From: Bacilli bacterium
Lineage (GTDB): Bacteria; Bacillota_I; Bacilli_A; RFN20; CAG-826
NCBI GenBank assembly: GCA_017502465.1
Contig: JAFVUY010000017.1
Coordinates: 123,485 to 187,484 of the forward strand
DNA length: 64,000 nucleotides
Direction: 5' to 3'
A program made the position numbers and the translations under genes. The notes beneath the pieces are model-generated. The model did no database searches. It saw only the letters and a list, made by a program, of their open reading frames with translations, and had not been told where the DNA came from. The number at the start of each line of letters is the position of its first letter. Positions within the stretch are counted from its first letter, which is position 1. Shown in pieces: positions 9,346 through 18,059 of the stretch.

Positions 9346-10541
9346 AAATTAATAAAATAGTTTTACCAATACTTTTAGTGTTCGCTCTTTGCTCATGCAA
9401 TAAGGAGGATCCGCTTTTGAAAGATTATAAACTTTACGGCGATGTTATCGCTGGTTTTCTACCTGAAATAGGAGAAACAAAACTTCTTTTCAAACACTCC
9501 TTAGAAGAAAGTGTTGGAGATGATGGAGAAGATTATTTTTATAATTATTGCCCATCTATCAAAGTTGAAGATGATGATATGCACGTCTATTACTGCACGA
9601 ATGAATATTGGGCGAATGTTACTGATTATATCGGTTATAGAACAGGAAAAGTTATTAAGAATAAATTACATTTTAAAGACGAAGAATTAGTGTTAGGTCC
9701 TACACCAGACACTTGGGACTTAAGACACGTATGTGACCCTTCTGTTGTTAAAGGCGAATTTAAATACGAAGGAGAAACATATAATTACTTAATGGCCTAT
9801 CTTGGATGTGTTCCTAGCGATTGTACTTTAAATGAAACAGGCATTGCAGTTAGCAAAAACCCTGATGGTCCTTGGATTAAATGTAATAGTAATAGAGTTA
9901 GTAATGGTAAACCTATTAATCCATTAGTTCCTTATAGTGATTTTGATTGTAATGAAAAAAGTTGGGGAACAGGTCAAGCTTCTCTTGTCAGTGTTGATAA
10001 AAAGGGTAGAGTAATTCTATTTACCACAGTCGGATGTAAGACTGGCTCTTTTATGGATGTCAGAGAATATGATTTAAGCGATATTAGTGAATATAAATTA
10101 CTTCGAACCTCTAAAGTGTTCACGAATGGAATTGAGGGAACATCTAAACGAGTCAATAATGGCGATTATTGCTATGACCCTATAAGCAAAAGATTTTATA
10201 TGGCAAAAGGCAGATCCCCATTTGGAGAAGATAAAATGGCTCCTAATTTTGTCGCGGATATTGTTGACTTATATTACGTTGATGCATCTAAATATGAAAA
10301 CCCCTTTGATATCTTTTTTGATAATGAGACAGTTAATAGTTGGGTTCTAGTAGGTTCCATAGATAAAAATCAAACAGGATATCCAAGAAATCATAATACA
10401 GGTTTAGTTACTGATGAATATGCCCATATGTTTAAAGGCGACAGAATTGGTGTAGCAACAACATCTTCTCAATATGGTTCAGAAGCCGCGATGACCTATT
10501 TAAAAACATATAGAATCTTTGTTACAACTTTTAAAATCTAA
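9342..10541 (+). CDS. Lipoprotein glycosidase-like beta-propeller (GH43-like)
   Basis: 399 residues; starts in ATGA overlap with the kinase gene. The signal peptide ends FALCSC, with Cys19 the probable lipid anchor (Cys17 is also present). The mature part is a complete copy of the local propeller family: FYNYCPS, HVYYCTN, TWDLRHVCDPSVVKGEF, YNYLMAYLG, NETGIAVS, GPWIKC, WGTGQAS, YPRNHNTGLVTDEY. Two short insertions (around VEDDDM and NSNRVSNGKP) separate it from the others. Likely exo- or endo-glycosidase of the GH43/GH32 clan, exported and lipidated. Last gene of the locus; no clear terminator follows. Confidence 0.7.
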   Translation: MKINKIVLPILLVFALCSCNKEDPLLKDYKLYGDVIAGFLPEIGETKLLFKHSLEESVGDDGEDYFYNYCPSIKVEDDDMHVYYCTNEYWANVTDYIGYRTGKVIKNKLHFKDEELVLGPTPDTWDLRHVCDPSVVKGEFKYEGETYNYLMAYLGCVPSDCTLNETGIAVSKNPDGPWIKCNSNRVSNGKPINPLVPYSDFDCNEKSWGTGQASLVSVDKKGRVILFTTVGCKTGSFMDVREYDLSDISEYKLLRTSKVFTNGIEGTSKRVNNGDYCYDPISKRFYMAKGRSPFGEDKMAPNFVADIVDLYYVDASKYENPFDIFFDNETVNSWVLVGSIDKNQTGYPRNHNTGLVTDEYAHMFKGDRIGVATTSSQYGSEAAMTYLKTYRIFVTTFKI

Positions 10542-10702
10542 TTGGACAAAAGTTGGAGTTGGTATATCGCTGTGATAAGACAAACGTGCAGCAGGAGCAA
10601 GGATATTAGTTGTTTCCATTGCGACACCTATGTTGATTTATCAAGGAGTGGTGTGCTGCACTTAGCTTAAGTAAATAAAAAAGAATATTGAGAGGTTTAT
10701 GT
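10542..10702. other. Non-coding stretch with an 8-bp inverted repeat
   Basis: No convincing gene. GTGCAGCA at 10586-10593 is the reverse complement of TGCTGCAC at 10654-10661, separated by 60 bases, so the transcript could form a long-stem structure; the base composition is visibly less AT-rich than the surrounding genes. No match to a known riboswitch was recognised. It may be part of a decayed insertion together with the broken gene that follows. Confidence 0.35.
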
Positions 10703-11050
10703 ATGGCTAGAGAACTATTTGATTACAGTATGTCTATCCAAGCGACTACGAATATTATGGCTTCCACCTAAAAAATGGAAGATATCATATCGATACCAAA
10801 AGATTAAAGAAACTTCGCTGCGATGGATGCTTTCCAGAAGAACTTTTCACTACTCCAAGAAACACCCATTATTTTGTCCCAAAGTACAAGAACTATGCGG
10901 ATTACGCTATCAACATTATGAGAGAACAACTCAACTAGTGATTGGAATACAGAATACAAAACCATTATTAGTAAAATCACTACTCCAAAAGAGGTTCAAG
11001 ATAATGTTAGATTAGAGGAAATTGCATATACATCTTCACCGGGTACTTGA
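10703..11050 (+). pseudogene. Frameshifted remnant of an unknown gene
   Basis: Reading passes between two frames. ATG 10703 opens a frame (MARELFDYSMSIQATT) that stops near 10770. A second frame reads protein-like sequence from about 10732 to TAG 10936-10938 (including GFHLKNGRYHIDTKRLKKL and HYFVPKYKNYADYAINIMRE). The first frame then resumes at 10937 (SDWNTEYKTIISKITTPKEV) to TGA 11048-11050. The segments look like one protein interrupted by single-base changes. The 98-residue frame starting at TTG 10719 runs through the same DNA but looks like an out-of-frame shadow. No family recognised. Confidence 0.5.
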
Positions 11051-11072
11051 TTGTGCAGGACATATCAAATTA

Positions 11073-11122
11073 GCGCAATTGTGAAAATAAGTATTGATTT
11101 TTAGTGGCGCAATTGTGAAAAT
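11073..11122. repeat. Pair of 16-bp direct repeats upstream of the pullulanase gene
   Basis: GCGCAATTGTGAAAAT occurs at 11073-11088 and again exactly at 11107-11122 (34-base period). Each contains the palindrome CAATTG. The pair sits 70-120 bases upstream of the promoter at 11192-11220, so it could be a regulator-binding array, or the scar of a mobile element. Confidence 0.55.
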
Positions 11123-11191
11123 TTAACGCAAAAAGTAAGAAGCCCTCACTTCGATAAGTGGTGTAGTATGTCACAATCTGATTGTATTAGT

Positions 11192-11220
11192 TTGAAAATA
11201 AATGTTTTATTCAATACAAT
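11192..11220 (+). promoter_or_regulatory. Sigma-A-like promoter of the pullulanase gene
   Basis: TTGAAA (11192-11197), a 17-base spacer, and TACAAT (11215-11220), followed by AAGGAG and the ATG at 11245. Confidence 0.7.
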
Positions 11221-11244
11221 AGTTAATGAACAAGGAGTTTGATT

Positions 11245-13950
11245 ATGAGAAAAATTAAATTTAAGTTTTTACCATGTTTAATCATGCTTTCTCTTATTCT
11301 TGCTGGTTGCGGAGGTTTTAATATTAGCGAATTTAACCCAACCGATTCAGAAACAAGTGAATCTACTGGAAGCGAAGTAGAAAGCGAATCCGAAAGCGAA
11401 TCTGAAAGCGAAGGGCTTCCTACTGAAATAGTTCCTATTGAAGAACCTAGCATTCAAATCCATTACCTAAGAACAGATGATAAATATGATCCTTGGTGTT
11501 TATGGCTTTGGGCAGCAGGAAAAGATGGAGCGATTTATGAATTTAACTACACAGATGTTAATGGAGGTTTAATCGCACATTATCCAATCTCAACATTTGG
11601 AGACGCGGTCGCTAAGATTGGCTTCATTGTTAGAGAAAAAACATCTTGGACTAAAGACGTTGGAGATGATCGTTTCATGGACTTAACCGCATTAACCGCG
11701 GATGATGACGATTGTTATCACATCTATATCAAACAAGGCAAAAAAGAAGTTTGGACTGACAGTGAACGTACAGTCATTATGAACTCTATCACTAAATGTG
11801 AATTCCTCTCCTCTAATAGAATTGCAGTGGTTACAAATAACCCAATTAGAGAAGTTTCGTTCACAAAAGACGGAGAGCCTTTAGAAATTGACCATTTTGA
11901 AGGTTCAACAGTTTCTAGAGTTTATTATTTAAAAACTGATGATGTTGCAGACGCTGGATCATATTATCTTTGTACAGTTACATTTGATGATGATGGAGTG
12001 GTTCTTGAAAAGGCTGTCTCTATTACTGCTTTATACGACAAAACATTTGATGAAAAATATAATTACGATGGTGAATTAGGTGTAATCTATACACCTGAAC
12101 AAACTGAATTTAAAGTTTGGTCACCGGTTAGTAAAAAGATTATATTAAAAGTCTATGATACAGGCACACCTTTATGGGTTGATGAAGAAAAAGGTAGCAA
12201 TACCCCAACTCATGAAATTGAGATGAAATTAGGCGATAAAGGTGTATATTCCGCGACAATTAGTGGAGATTTGCAAGGAAAATACTATACATATACAGTT
12301 TTTAATGGCAACAATTTAACTGGCACTGAAATCGTTGACCCATACGCAAAATCTGCAGGTGTTAACGGGGTTCGTGGGATGATTGTTGACTTCTCAAGAA
12401 CTAACCCAGAAGGTTGGGATGAAGTTACATTAAACACAACAGATAGAAAAGGTTTAACTGTTTGGGAAACTCACGTTGCGGACGTTACCTCAAGTTCAAC
12501 ATGGACCGGAACAGAAGCAAATAGAAAAAAATTCTTAGGACTTATTGAAGAAGGCACAACATATTCTACGAATGGTTATACAGTTAAAACAGGTTTTGAC
12601 CATATTAAAGAATTAGGCGTTAATGCAGTTCAATTAATTCCGATCTTTGACCAAGCAAATGACGAAGTTAATGTTGAATTTAACTGGGGTTATAATCCAC
12701 TTAACTACAACGTTATCGAAGGTGCATATTCTTCAAATCCATTTGATGGATATACACGTATTAGAGAATTTAAAGAAGTAGTTAAGAAATTTGCTGCAAA
12801 CGGTATGGATATCATTATGGACGTCGTTTATAACCACACAAACGGTTTAGTTGGTTCTAACTTTGATGTCTTAATGCCAGGATATTATTATCGTTATACA
12901 GTTGATGGTTTAGCCTCTAACGGTTCTGGTTGTGGTAATGAAACAGCTTCAGAAAAATATATGTTTAGAAAGTTCATGATTGATTCTGCAACTTTCTTAG
13001 CAGAAGAATACAAATTAGGTGGTTATCGTTTCGACTTAATGGCAGTCCATGATTTAGAAACAATGAACTTATTAACAGCAGCATGTAAAGAAATTAATCC
13101 TAATATCACAATTTATGGTGAACCTTGGGCAGGTGGTACAACCGCGAAGAGTGTTGGTATGGCAACCCAAGCCAACGCTTCTAAATATCAAGGTTATGGA
13201 CAATTTAATGACCAAATGAGAGACGCTTTAATTAAAGGCGGATTAAACTCTAACGCTGCAAAAGGTTGGGTTAGTAACGATGAAGAAATTGCAGAAAAAG
13301 ATGTCGAAGTCATTCAAAAAGGTATGAAAGGTATTACCTCAGGTGCCTCTAAGGATGCGACAACTGATCCAAATAAGACAGTTAACTATGTTACATGTCA
13401 CGATAACTTCACATTAGTAGACCGTTTTGAAGCTGCGGGTATATCAAGTTTATCAACACGTAATAAAATGGCGGTTCTTGCTAACTCTGTGGTGTTTACC
13501 TCTCAAGGCACATCCTTTATGTTAGCGGGTGAAGAAATGCTTAGAACTAAAGGCGGAGACCATAACTCATATTGTTCTTCTTACAAAGTAAACGAATTAA
13601 ATTATGATCTCAAAGTTGCTTATCCAAAACAATTTGAAGCATATCAAAAATTAATTGCTTTAAAACAAAACGTTGATGGATTACACCTAAATGAAGATGA
13701 AATAGAAGGCAACTATGTTACTGAATCCTTAAACAATGGTTCTATCATTAAAGCAACATTTAAAGATTCTAAAAACAATGTTGAATACGTTGCCTATCAC
13801 TCTAACGGTGTTACATCTGAAAGTGACGCGGGAGCATCTATTCCAGTTGATGGATATGAAGTATATCTTGATACCTTAAATAGAACTCTAAGTGGCACAA
13901 CTCACACCCTTAAACCATTTGAAACTCTTATTCTTTCAAGAAGTTTATAA
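11245..13950 (+). CDS. pulA: Surface lipoprotein pullulanase, type I
   Basis: 901 residues from ATG 11245, which lies 7 bases after AAGGAG; a TTG two codons upstream is a poorer start. Lipobox LAGC (Cys22) then an acidic Ser/Glu linker. An N-terminal PUD/CBM41-like starch-binding domain (about 75-180) is followed by an immunoglobulin-like region, a CBM48 domain (about 275-380) and a GH13 barrel. Catalytic motifs: DVVYNH (Asp526, His531), YRFDLM with nucleophile Asp597, GEPW with acid/base Glu626, and CHDN with Asp720. The enzyme should hydrolyse alpha-1,6 branch points of amylopectin, glycogen or pullulan at the cell surface, feeding the maltodextrin importer encoded downstream. Own promoter and terminator. 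Confidence 0.92.
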   Translation: MRKIKFKFLPCLIMLSLILAGCGGFNISEFNPTDSETSESTGSEVESESESESESEGLPTEIVPIEEPSIQIHYLRTDDKYDPWCLWLWAAGKDGAIYEFNYTDVNGGLIAHYPISTFGDAVAKIGFIVREKTSWTKDVGDDRFMDLTALTADDDDCYHIYIKQGKKEVWTDSERTVIMNSITKCEFLSSNRIAVVTNNPIREVSFTKDGEPLEIDHFEGSTVSRVYYLKTDDVADAGSYYLCTVTFDDDGVVLEKAVSITALYDKTFDEKYNYDGELGVIYTPEQTEFKVWSPVSKKIILKVYDTGTPLWVDEEKGSNTPTHEIEMKLGDKGVYSATISGDLQGKYYTYTVFNGNNLTGTEIVDPYAKSAGVNGVRGMIVDFSRTNPEGWDEVTLNTTDRKGLTVWETHVADVTSSSTWTGTEANRKKFLGLIEEGTTYSTNGYTVKTGFDHIKELGVNAVQLIPIFDQANDEVNVEFNWGYNPLNYNVIEGAYSSNPFDGYTRIREFKEVVKKFAANGMDIIMDVVYNHTNGLVGSNFDVLMPGYYYRYTVDGLASNGSGCGNETASEKYMFRKFMIDSATFLAEEYKLGGYRFDLMAVHDLETMNLLTAACKEINPNITIYGEPWAGGTTAKSVGMATQANASKYQGYGQFNDQMRDALIKGGLNSNAAKGWVSNDEEIAEKDVEVIQKGMKGITSGASKDATTDPNKTVNYVTCHDNFTLVDRFEAAGISSLSTRNKMAVLANSVVFTSQGTSFMLAGEEMLRTKGGDHNSYCSSYKVNELNYDLKVAYPKQFEAYQKLIALKQNVDGLHLNEDEIEGNYVTESLNNGSIIKATFKDSKNNVEYVAYHSNGVTSESDAGASIPVDGYEVYLDTLNRTLSGTTHTLKPFETLILSRSL

Positions 13951-13971
13951 TCACAAATTACAAAAGAAATT

Positions 13972-13999
13972 AAGCGTATATTAATATACGCTTTTTTTC
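13972..13999 (+). terminator. Rho-independent terminator after pullulanase
   Basis: A perfect 11-bp inverted repeat (AAGCGTATATT and its complement, 13972-13993) runs directly into a T-tract. Confidence 0.85.
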
Positions 14000-14030
14000 T
14001 TATTTTTCCGCATATATACGCCTTTCATAC

Positions 14031-14059
14031 TTGCGATAGTGCACCTTATGTGATATAAA
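14031..14059 (+). promoter_or_regulatory. Promoter of the starch-binding lipoprotein gene
   Basis: TTGCGA (14031-14036), 17-base spacer, TATAAA (14054-14059), with AAAGGAG before ATG 14083. Confidence 0.6.
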
Positions 14060-14082
14060 AAGTATTAAAGGAGATTAAAACT

Positions 14083-15930
14083 ATGAAATTTTCTAAATTT
14101 TTCGTTGGTTTAGCCACAGTCTTATTCTTAACATCCTGTGGTCCAACTGGTGAATCCACACCAGTATCTGAAACTCCAGCAGAACACACCATTACATTCC
14201 ACGCAAACTGGAATTATGGTGAAGCAGTTGAAGGAGAACCAGAACCAACAACATTAACAGTTGAAGACGGCGCAGTCGTCGCAGCTGAAGATATCCCAAC
14301 TCTTTCAAGAGATGGCTATATCTTTAAAGCATGGTGCACAACACCAGCAGCAACTCAAACATTTGACTGGACAAAACAAATCACAAAAGATTATGACGTC
14401 TATGCCTCATGGATTGAACAAGGTAATTTCGATGAAGTTTCTTTAGTCGGTACAATCAACGGCTGGGATCCAACAAACGATGATTATCTTTTAACAACAG
14501 AAGACGGTATTCATTACGAAATCGAACACTTCTTATTACAAGCAAACGACATTTGGAAAGTCGTCCTTAATGATGCCTGGGAAGGCCAAATTACAGGTAA
14601 TGACTTAGATGTCGCACCAGATGCATCATATTACACAGTCTTAACAGAAGGCTTAGATGCAGGTAACATTAAAATGTTAAAATCTGGTTACTTCGATATT
14701 TCTGTCGATTTAAGCGCTGCCAAAAAATTATCCTTCGTCTTTGTCGAAGAATATGTTAGCGCAAATCCAATCGTTAACTACGAAGTCTACTTAGCAGGTT
14801 CCTTCACAGACCCAAAATGGGGTACTGATTTATCCACAGCTTTCACAGGTCCTAACGCCGCTTCCGGTACATGGGTCTTAGAAAACTATGTTTTCGAAGG
14901 TGGAGAATTCAAACTCAACGTCTATGAAGTTTATCAAGACGGTACAAAAGGTAGCCAATTATGGGTTGGCGCAGAAGCAATTGAAACATTACCTGAAGGT
15001 TGGTCAAACAATGGTGGTAATATCGCAGTTGTCGCTGGCACATACACACTTTCTTACACAATCACAGACAACGGTTCCACAGGAACATTAGTTGTTGAAG
15101 GTGAAGCAGCAGGCCCAATCCTCTCTGTTGTCACATATAATATCGCTTTAGCAGGTTCCTTCACAACCCCACAATGGGGCGCAGACGGAAACTATATGTT
15201 TGCTGGCCCAGATGCAGCAGTTGGTATTTGGGAACTCACAGCTGAACTTCCAGCAGATGGCGAATTCAAACTCAACCTCTTCAAAGTTTATGAAGACTGG
15301 TCAATGGATACCAACGCTGTGTGGCTTGGTTCCGAAGTCGTTGACCAATTACCATTAGGTTGGGCAGACGTCGGTGGAAACATCAAATGTACAGCAGGTA
15401 CATATACCCTCACATACACAATTTATGATTCTGCAAACCCAGGACAAGGCTTATTAACAATCACAGCCGCTGGCGGTGCTGGTACAGAAGGTCCAGAAAT
15501 CATGGATCCAATTCCAGGTGAAGATTTCTCCCTCGGTTTCTACAGCACACAAAACGAAGAATATTACTACTTCTCTGGCGAAATGAGTGGCCACTATGGT
15601 GCAACAACAACAGATATGTTAGAAAGCGCTGCAGTTAGAGTTGAAGAAGCTGCAAACGAAGGCGAATTCTACATTTGGTATTTAGATGCATCCTATAGCA
15701 AAAAATACATCTGTGCAGTTGAAAACGGAACTTACAAAAACTTCACAATCGACCAAACAGAAAAAGCAAATGCTACAGTTTGGACATATGACGAAGATTA
15801 TCAAACATTCTTCGCAACATTAAGTGGTACACGTTACTTCATGGGTACTTATGGCTCATATACAACATTCAATTTATGTGCTGAAAAATACCTTGAACAA
15901 GGTAACTACATCGCTCACTTATATTGGTAA
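14083..15930 (+). CDS. Multi-domain starch-binding surface lipoprotein
   Basis: 615 residues. Lipobox LTSC, Cys19. Residues about 34-112 form an InlB/Listeria-Bacteroides-type repeat (TITFHANW, GYIFKAWCTTP, YDVYASW). Residues about 116-225 begin SLVGTINGWDP, as in starch-binding beta-sandwich modules of the SusE/CBM20/CBM48 style. Two tandem homologous modules follow (about 230-345 and 350-465, each with LAGSFT, EFKLN and GTYTL), then a C-terminal domain (about 470-615; YYFSGEMSG, RYFMGTYG). No catalytic motif. Codons such as GTC, TCC and GCA are strongly favoured compared with neighbouring genes, as expected for a highly expressed protein. Probably gathers starch at the surface for the pullulanase and importer on either side. 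Monocistronic. Confidence 0.75.
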   Translation: MKFSKFFVGLATVLFLTSCGPTGESTPVSETPAEHTITFHANWNYGEAVEGEPEPTTLTVEDGAVVAAEDIPTLSRDGYIFKAWCTTPAATQTFDWTKQITKDYDVYASWIEQGNFDEVSLVGTINGWDPTNDDYLLTTEDGIHYEIEHFLLQANDIWKVVLNDAWEGQITGNDLDVAPDASYYTVLTEGLDAGNIKMLKSGYFDISVDLSAAKKLSFVFVEEYVSANPIVNYEVYLAGSFTDPKWGTDLSTAFTGPNAASGTWVLENYVFEGGEFKLNVYEVYQDGTKGSQLWVGAEAIETLPEGWSNNGGNIAVVAGTYTLSYTITDNGSTGTLVVEGEAAGPILSVVTYNIALAGSFTTPQWGADGNYMFAGPDAAVGIWELTAELPADGEFKLNLFKVYEDWSMDTNAVWLGSEVVDQLPLGWADVGGNIKCTAGTYTLTYTIYDSANPGQGLLTITAAGGAGTEGPEIMDPIPGEDFSLGFYSTQNEEYYYFSGEMSGHYGATTTDMLESAAVRVEEAANEGEFYIWYLDASYSKKYICAVENGTYKNFTIDQTEKANATVWTYDEDYQTFFATLSGTRYFMGTYGSYTTFNLCAEKYLEQGNYIAHLYW

Positions 15931-15954
15931 TATTTAATCAAAAATAAAAAAATG

Positions 15955-15986
15955 GGATCGTTCTACTTTAGAGCGATCCTTTTTTT
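15955..15986 (+). terminator. Bidirectional terminator between convergent genes
   Basis: GGATCGTTCT pairs with AGAGCGATCC (one G-T pair) around a 5-base loop (15955-15979), followed by TTTTTTT. The other side is A-rich, so it can also stop the minus-strand gene ending at 16005. Confidence 0.85.
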
Positions 15987-16004
15987 AACGCAATCAGATG
16001 ATTG

Positions 16005-16484
16005 TTATTTAATTAAATCTTTAACCTTTAATTTTCTTTCTCTAAACAATAATAGATAGGCATTATAGAAAAAACAATTTGAAATTAAAAAGGCTGCAAG
16101 AGGTATCAAAACTAAACAAGATGTAACTATTGTTAAATCTGTTTTTGTATTAATTAAAATAAGGCTAACTGTTTCAATTATGATACCGATTAATAAACCA
16201 ATATTATCCACAATAAAAGCTGGCCAATTAATCGTGGAATTGTGCTCATTAAAGATAACCGCGTGGAAAATGATAGGGTTTTTGATGTTTTTAAATAATA
16301 AGAAAGATTCAATAACAGTGAATAGACCCATCCCTATTAAACCAATTATATTAATAAGATAAGCGTTATCTTTGTTAACCTTTAATGTTTTAATAAAAGA
16401 ATAAACAATTAAAGCTAGAACAAAGAGTAAAACAAACCCAGATATTAATCTAAAGATTATGTTTTTTACAAAGTTATTTTTCAT
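16005..16484 (-). CDS. Hypothetical four-helix membrane protein
   Basis: 159 residues with about four hydrophobic helices (FRLISGFVLLFVLALIVYSF; YLINIIGLIGMGLFTVIESF; VDNIGLLIGIIIETVSLILI; IVTSCLVLIPLAAFLISNCFF) and a basic C-terminus. No family recognised. It opposes the starch genes on both sides and is preceded by AGGTAGG, so it looks like an independent single gene. Function unknown. Confidence 0.55.
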   Translation of the reverse strand: MKNNFVKNIIFRLISGFVLLFVLALIVYSFIKTLKVNKDNAYLINIIGLIGMGLFTVIESFLLFKNIKNPIIFHAVIFNEHNSTINWPAFIVDNIGLLIGIIIETVSLILINTKTDLTIVTSCLVLIPLAAFLISNCFFYNAYLLLFRERKLKVKDLIK

Positions 16485-16522
16485 CAGTTTTTACCTACCT
16501 TATTTTTCTTTGCGTATTATGG

Positions 16523-16551
16523 TTGAAATTATAAGTTTATTTTATTAAAAT
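16523..16551 (+). promoter_or_regulatory. Promoter of the maltodextrin transport operon
   Basis: TTGAAA (16523-16528), 17-base spacer, TAAAAT (16546-16551). Transcription would start near 16558 and leave a leader of about 155 bases with a hairpin (GTCAGCAA 16590-16597 / TTGCTGGC 16604-16611) and a second inverted repeat at 16659-16672. Confidence 0.6.
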
Positions 16552-16658
16552 AATTACAGCCAAGAAATTAAGAGAATTATTGAATTAGCGTCAGCAAGTG
16601 TTTTTGCTGGCCTACTTACTTAATAATTATCTTAACTGATTCTTAAAAGATGAATCAA

Positions 16659-16672
16659 TACTCGTTTGAGTA
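16659..16672. promoter_or_regulatory. Inverted repeat in the transport-operon leader
   Basis: TACTC-GTTT-GAGTA, 43 bases before the ATG of the binding-protein gene. Could be an operator for a sugar-responsive repressor or a small leader hairpin; no regulator gene is nearby. Confidence 0.35.
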
Positions 16673-16714
16673 CTCTTCAAGGCGGATTTAATTTTCATAC
16701 ACAGGAGGAAAAAT

Positions 16715-17998
16715 ATGAAAATGAATTTAAAAACAACCACTCTCCTCGGCGTTGCTGTCTTAGCATTAGGTGGTCTCGCATCATGTTCCAAGGGCAATCC
16801 AAGCGGCGATAGCACTGGTGGAAGCGACAGACCAATGAGTTTGACAGTTTCTGGCCCATCAACACAAGGTGAATGGTTAACAACAACATTAGCGGGTTTC
16901 AACGCTAAACGTACACAAGCAGGAAAATCAGCAGTCACATTTGAAGTCCTTGCTTATGAAGAAAATGACGTTGACTCCAAAGTCTCTGACTGGGATGTTG
17001 GACCAGATGTCTATGCATTCGCATCTGACAAAATTATGACCTTATTCCAAGCTGGTGCTTTAGCAACAGTTCCAAGCAAAGTTGTTTCTGAATACCAAGA
17101 AACAATGAAAGCAGGCGCAATGGATTTATACGCAAAATTTGCTAATAAATACGTTGCATATCCATTCGATGCATCCAATGGATACTTCTTATACTATGAT
17201 AAATCTGTCTTAAATGAAACAGATGTCCAAACAGTCGAAGGTATCTTAGCAAAATGTACAGCTGATAGACAATTTGCTTATAACTTAGAAGAAGCCTTCT
17301 ACGGTATCGGTGCTCTCTTTACATGGGGTTCCCGTTTCGAAATTACAACTAACCCAGCAGGTGTTACAACAAACATCTCTGCAAACTTCAATACAGACAT
17401 GGGTTTAAAAGCCGCTAGAGCAGCTGTTAATATCTTAAAAAATCCTAACCGTATTAAAACACAAGCAGCTCCAACAGCAGCAAACAAAATCGCAGCATGT
17501 ATCGATGGTACATGGAACGCAGCAGCATACAAAAACCAAATGGGTGAAAACTTTGCATGTGCTAAACTCCCAACAGTTACAGTTGATGGAGAAACACGCA
17601 ACCTCTCATCCTTCTTAGGTTACAAAATGTATGGTGTTAACCCAATCAGATCTTCCGCTGATAGCGAAAGATTAGCGTTAGCACACGAAGTTGCTCAATA
17701 CTTAGTTTCTGAAGAAGTTCAAATCTCCAGACACGCAACATTTGGTTCCGGCCCAACACTCAAATCCGTTATCGAATCCGAAGCAGTTAGAAACGACCAA
17801 GCTTTAGTCGCAATTAACGCTCAATCCGAATTCGCAGTTGCACAAACAGCAGTTCCAGGTAACGTTTGGACAGCTCCAAATACTTTCTACACAGAAATCA
17901 ACGAATTACTCGGTGAAGACAAAACAGGCGTCATCACAGACGACCAATTACGTTCCTTACTTGAAACATTAAATAATTCAATTATTGGTTCAAAATAA
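16715..17998 (+). CDS. Maltodextrin ABC importer, substrate-binding lipoprotein
   Basis: 427 residues. Lipobox GLASC (Cys24), then a Ser/Gly-rich linker and a two-lobed extracellular solute-binding fold of the MalE/family-1 type (lines such as WDVGPDVYAFASDKIMTLF, YVAYPFDASNGYFLYYDK, AACIDGTWNAAAYK). It should capture malto-oligosaccharides released by the pullulanase and hand them to the permeases encoded next. Start fixed by AGGAGG at 16703-16708. Codon choice is strongly biased towards GTC/TCC/GCA, as expected for an abundant binding protein. The specificity is inferred from the pullulanase and GH13 neighbours. Confidence 0.88.
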   Translation: MKMNLKTTTLLGVAVLALGGLASCSKGNPSGDSTGGSDRPMSLTVSGPSTQGEWLTTTLAGFNAKRTQAGKSAVTFEVLAYEENDVDSKVSDWDVGPDVYAFASDKIMTLFQAGALATVPSKVVSEYQETMKAGAMDLYAKFANKYVAYPFDASNGYFLYYDKSVLNETDVQTVEGILAKCTADRQFAYNLEEAFYGIGALFTWGSRFEITTNPAGVTTNISANFNTDMGLKAARAAVNILKNPNRIKTQAAPTAANKIAACIDGTWNAAAYKNQMGENFACAKLPTVTVDGETRNLSSFLGYKMYGVNPIRSSADSERLALAHEVAQYLVSEEVQISRHATFGSGPTLKSVIESEAVRNDQALVAINAQSEFAVAQTAVPGNVWTAPNTFYTEINELLGEDKTGVITDDQLRSLLETLNNSIIGSK

Positions 17999-18012
17999 TA
18001 ATTAAAAATTTA

Positions 18013-18039
18013 CCTCTAGGGCTTATATAGCCCTAGGGG
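18013..18039 (+). terminator. Intercistronic hairpin between binding protein and permease genes
   Basis: An 11-bp stem (18013-18023 with 18029-18039; one G-T pair) with a 5-base loop, followed only by gtttatc rather than a long T-run. Such stems commonly cause partial termination or protect the upstream mRNA, letting the binding protein be made in excess over the permease. Confidence 0.6.
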
Positions 18040-18059
18040 TTTATCATAAGGAGAAACTT

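Noticed and set aside
10542..10702. Riboswitch or T-box leader
   Set aside because: Only one long-range 8-bp pairing was found, with no recognised conserved core, and no intact downstream gene to control.
10719..11015. 98-codon open frame starting at TTG
   Set aside because: It lies in a different frame from the protein-like segments of the broken gene, has a composition rich in Lys, Leu and Arg without domain features, and no ribosome site.
11344..11413. Low-complexity repeat of GAAAGC-like units
   Set aside because: It encodes the Ser/Glu-rich linker after the pullulanase lipobox; a coding repeat, not a separate element.
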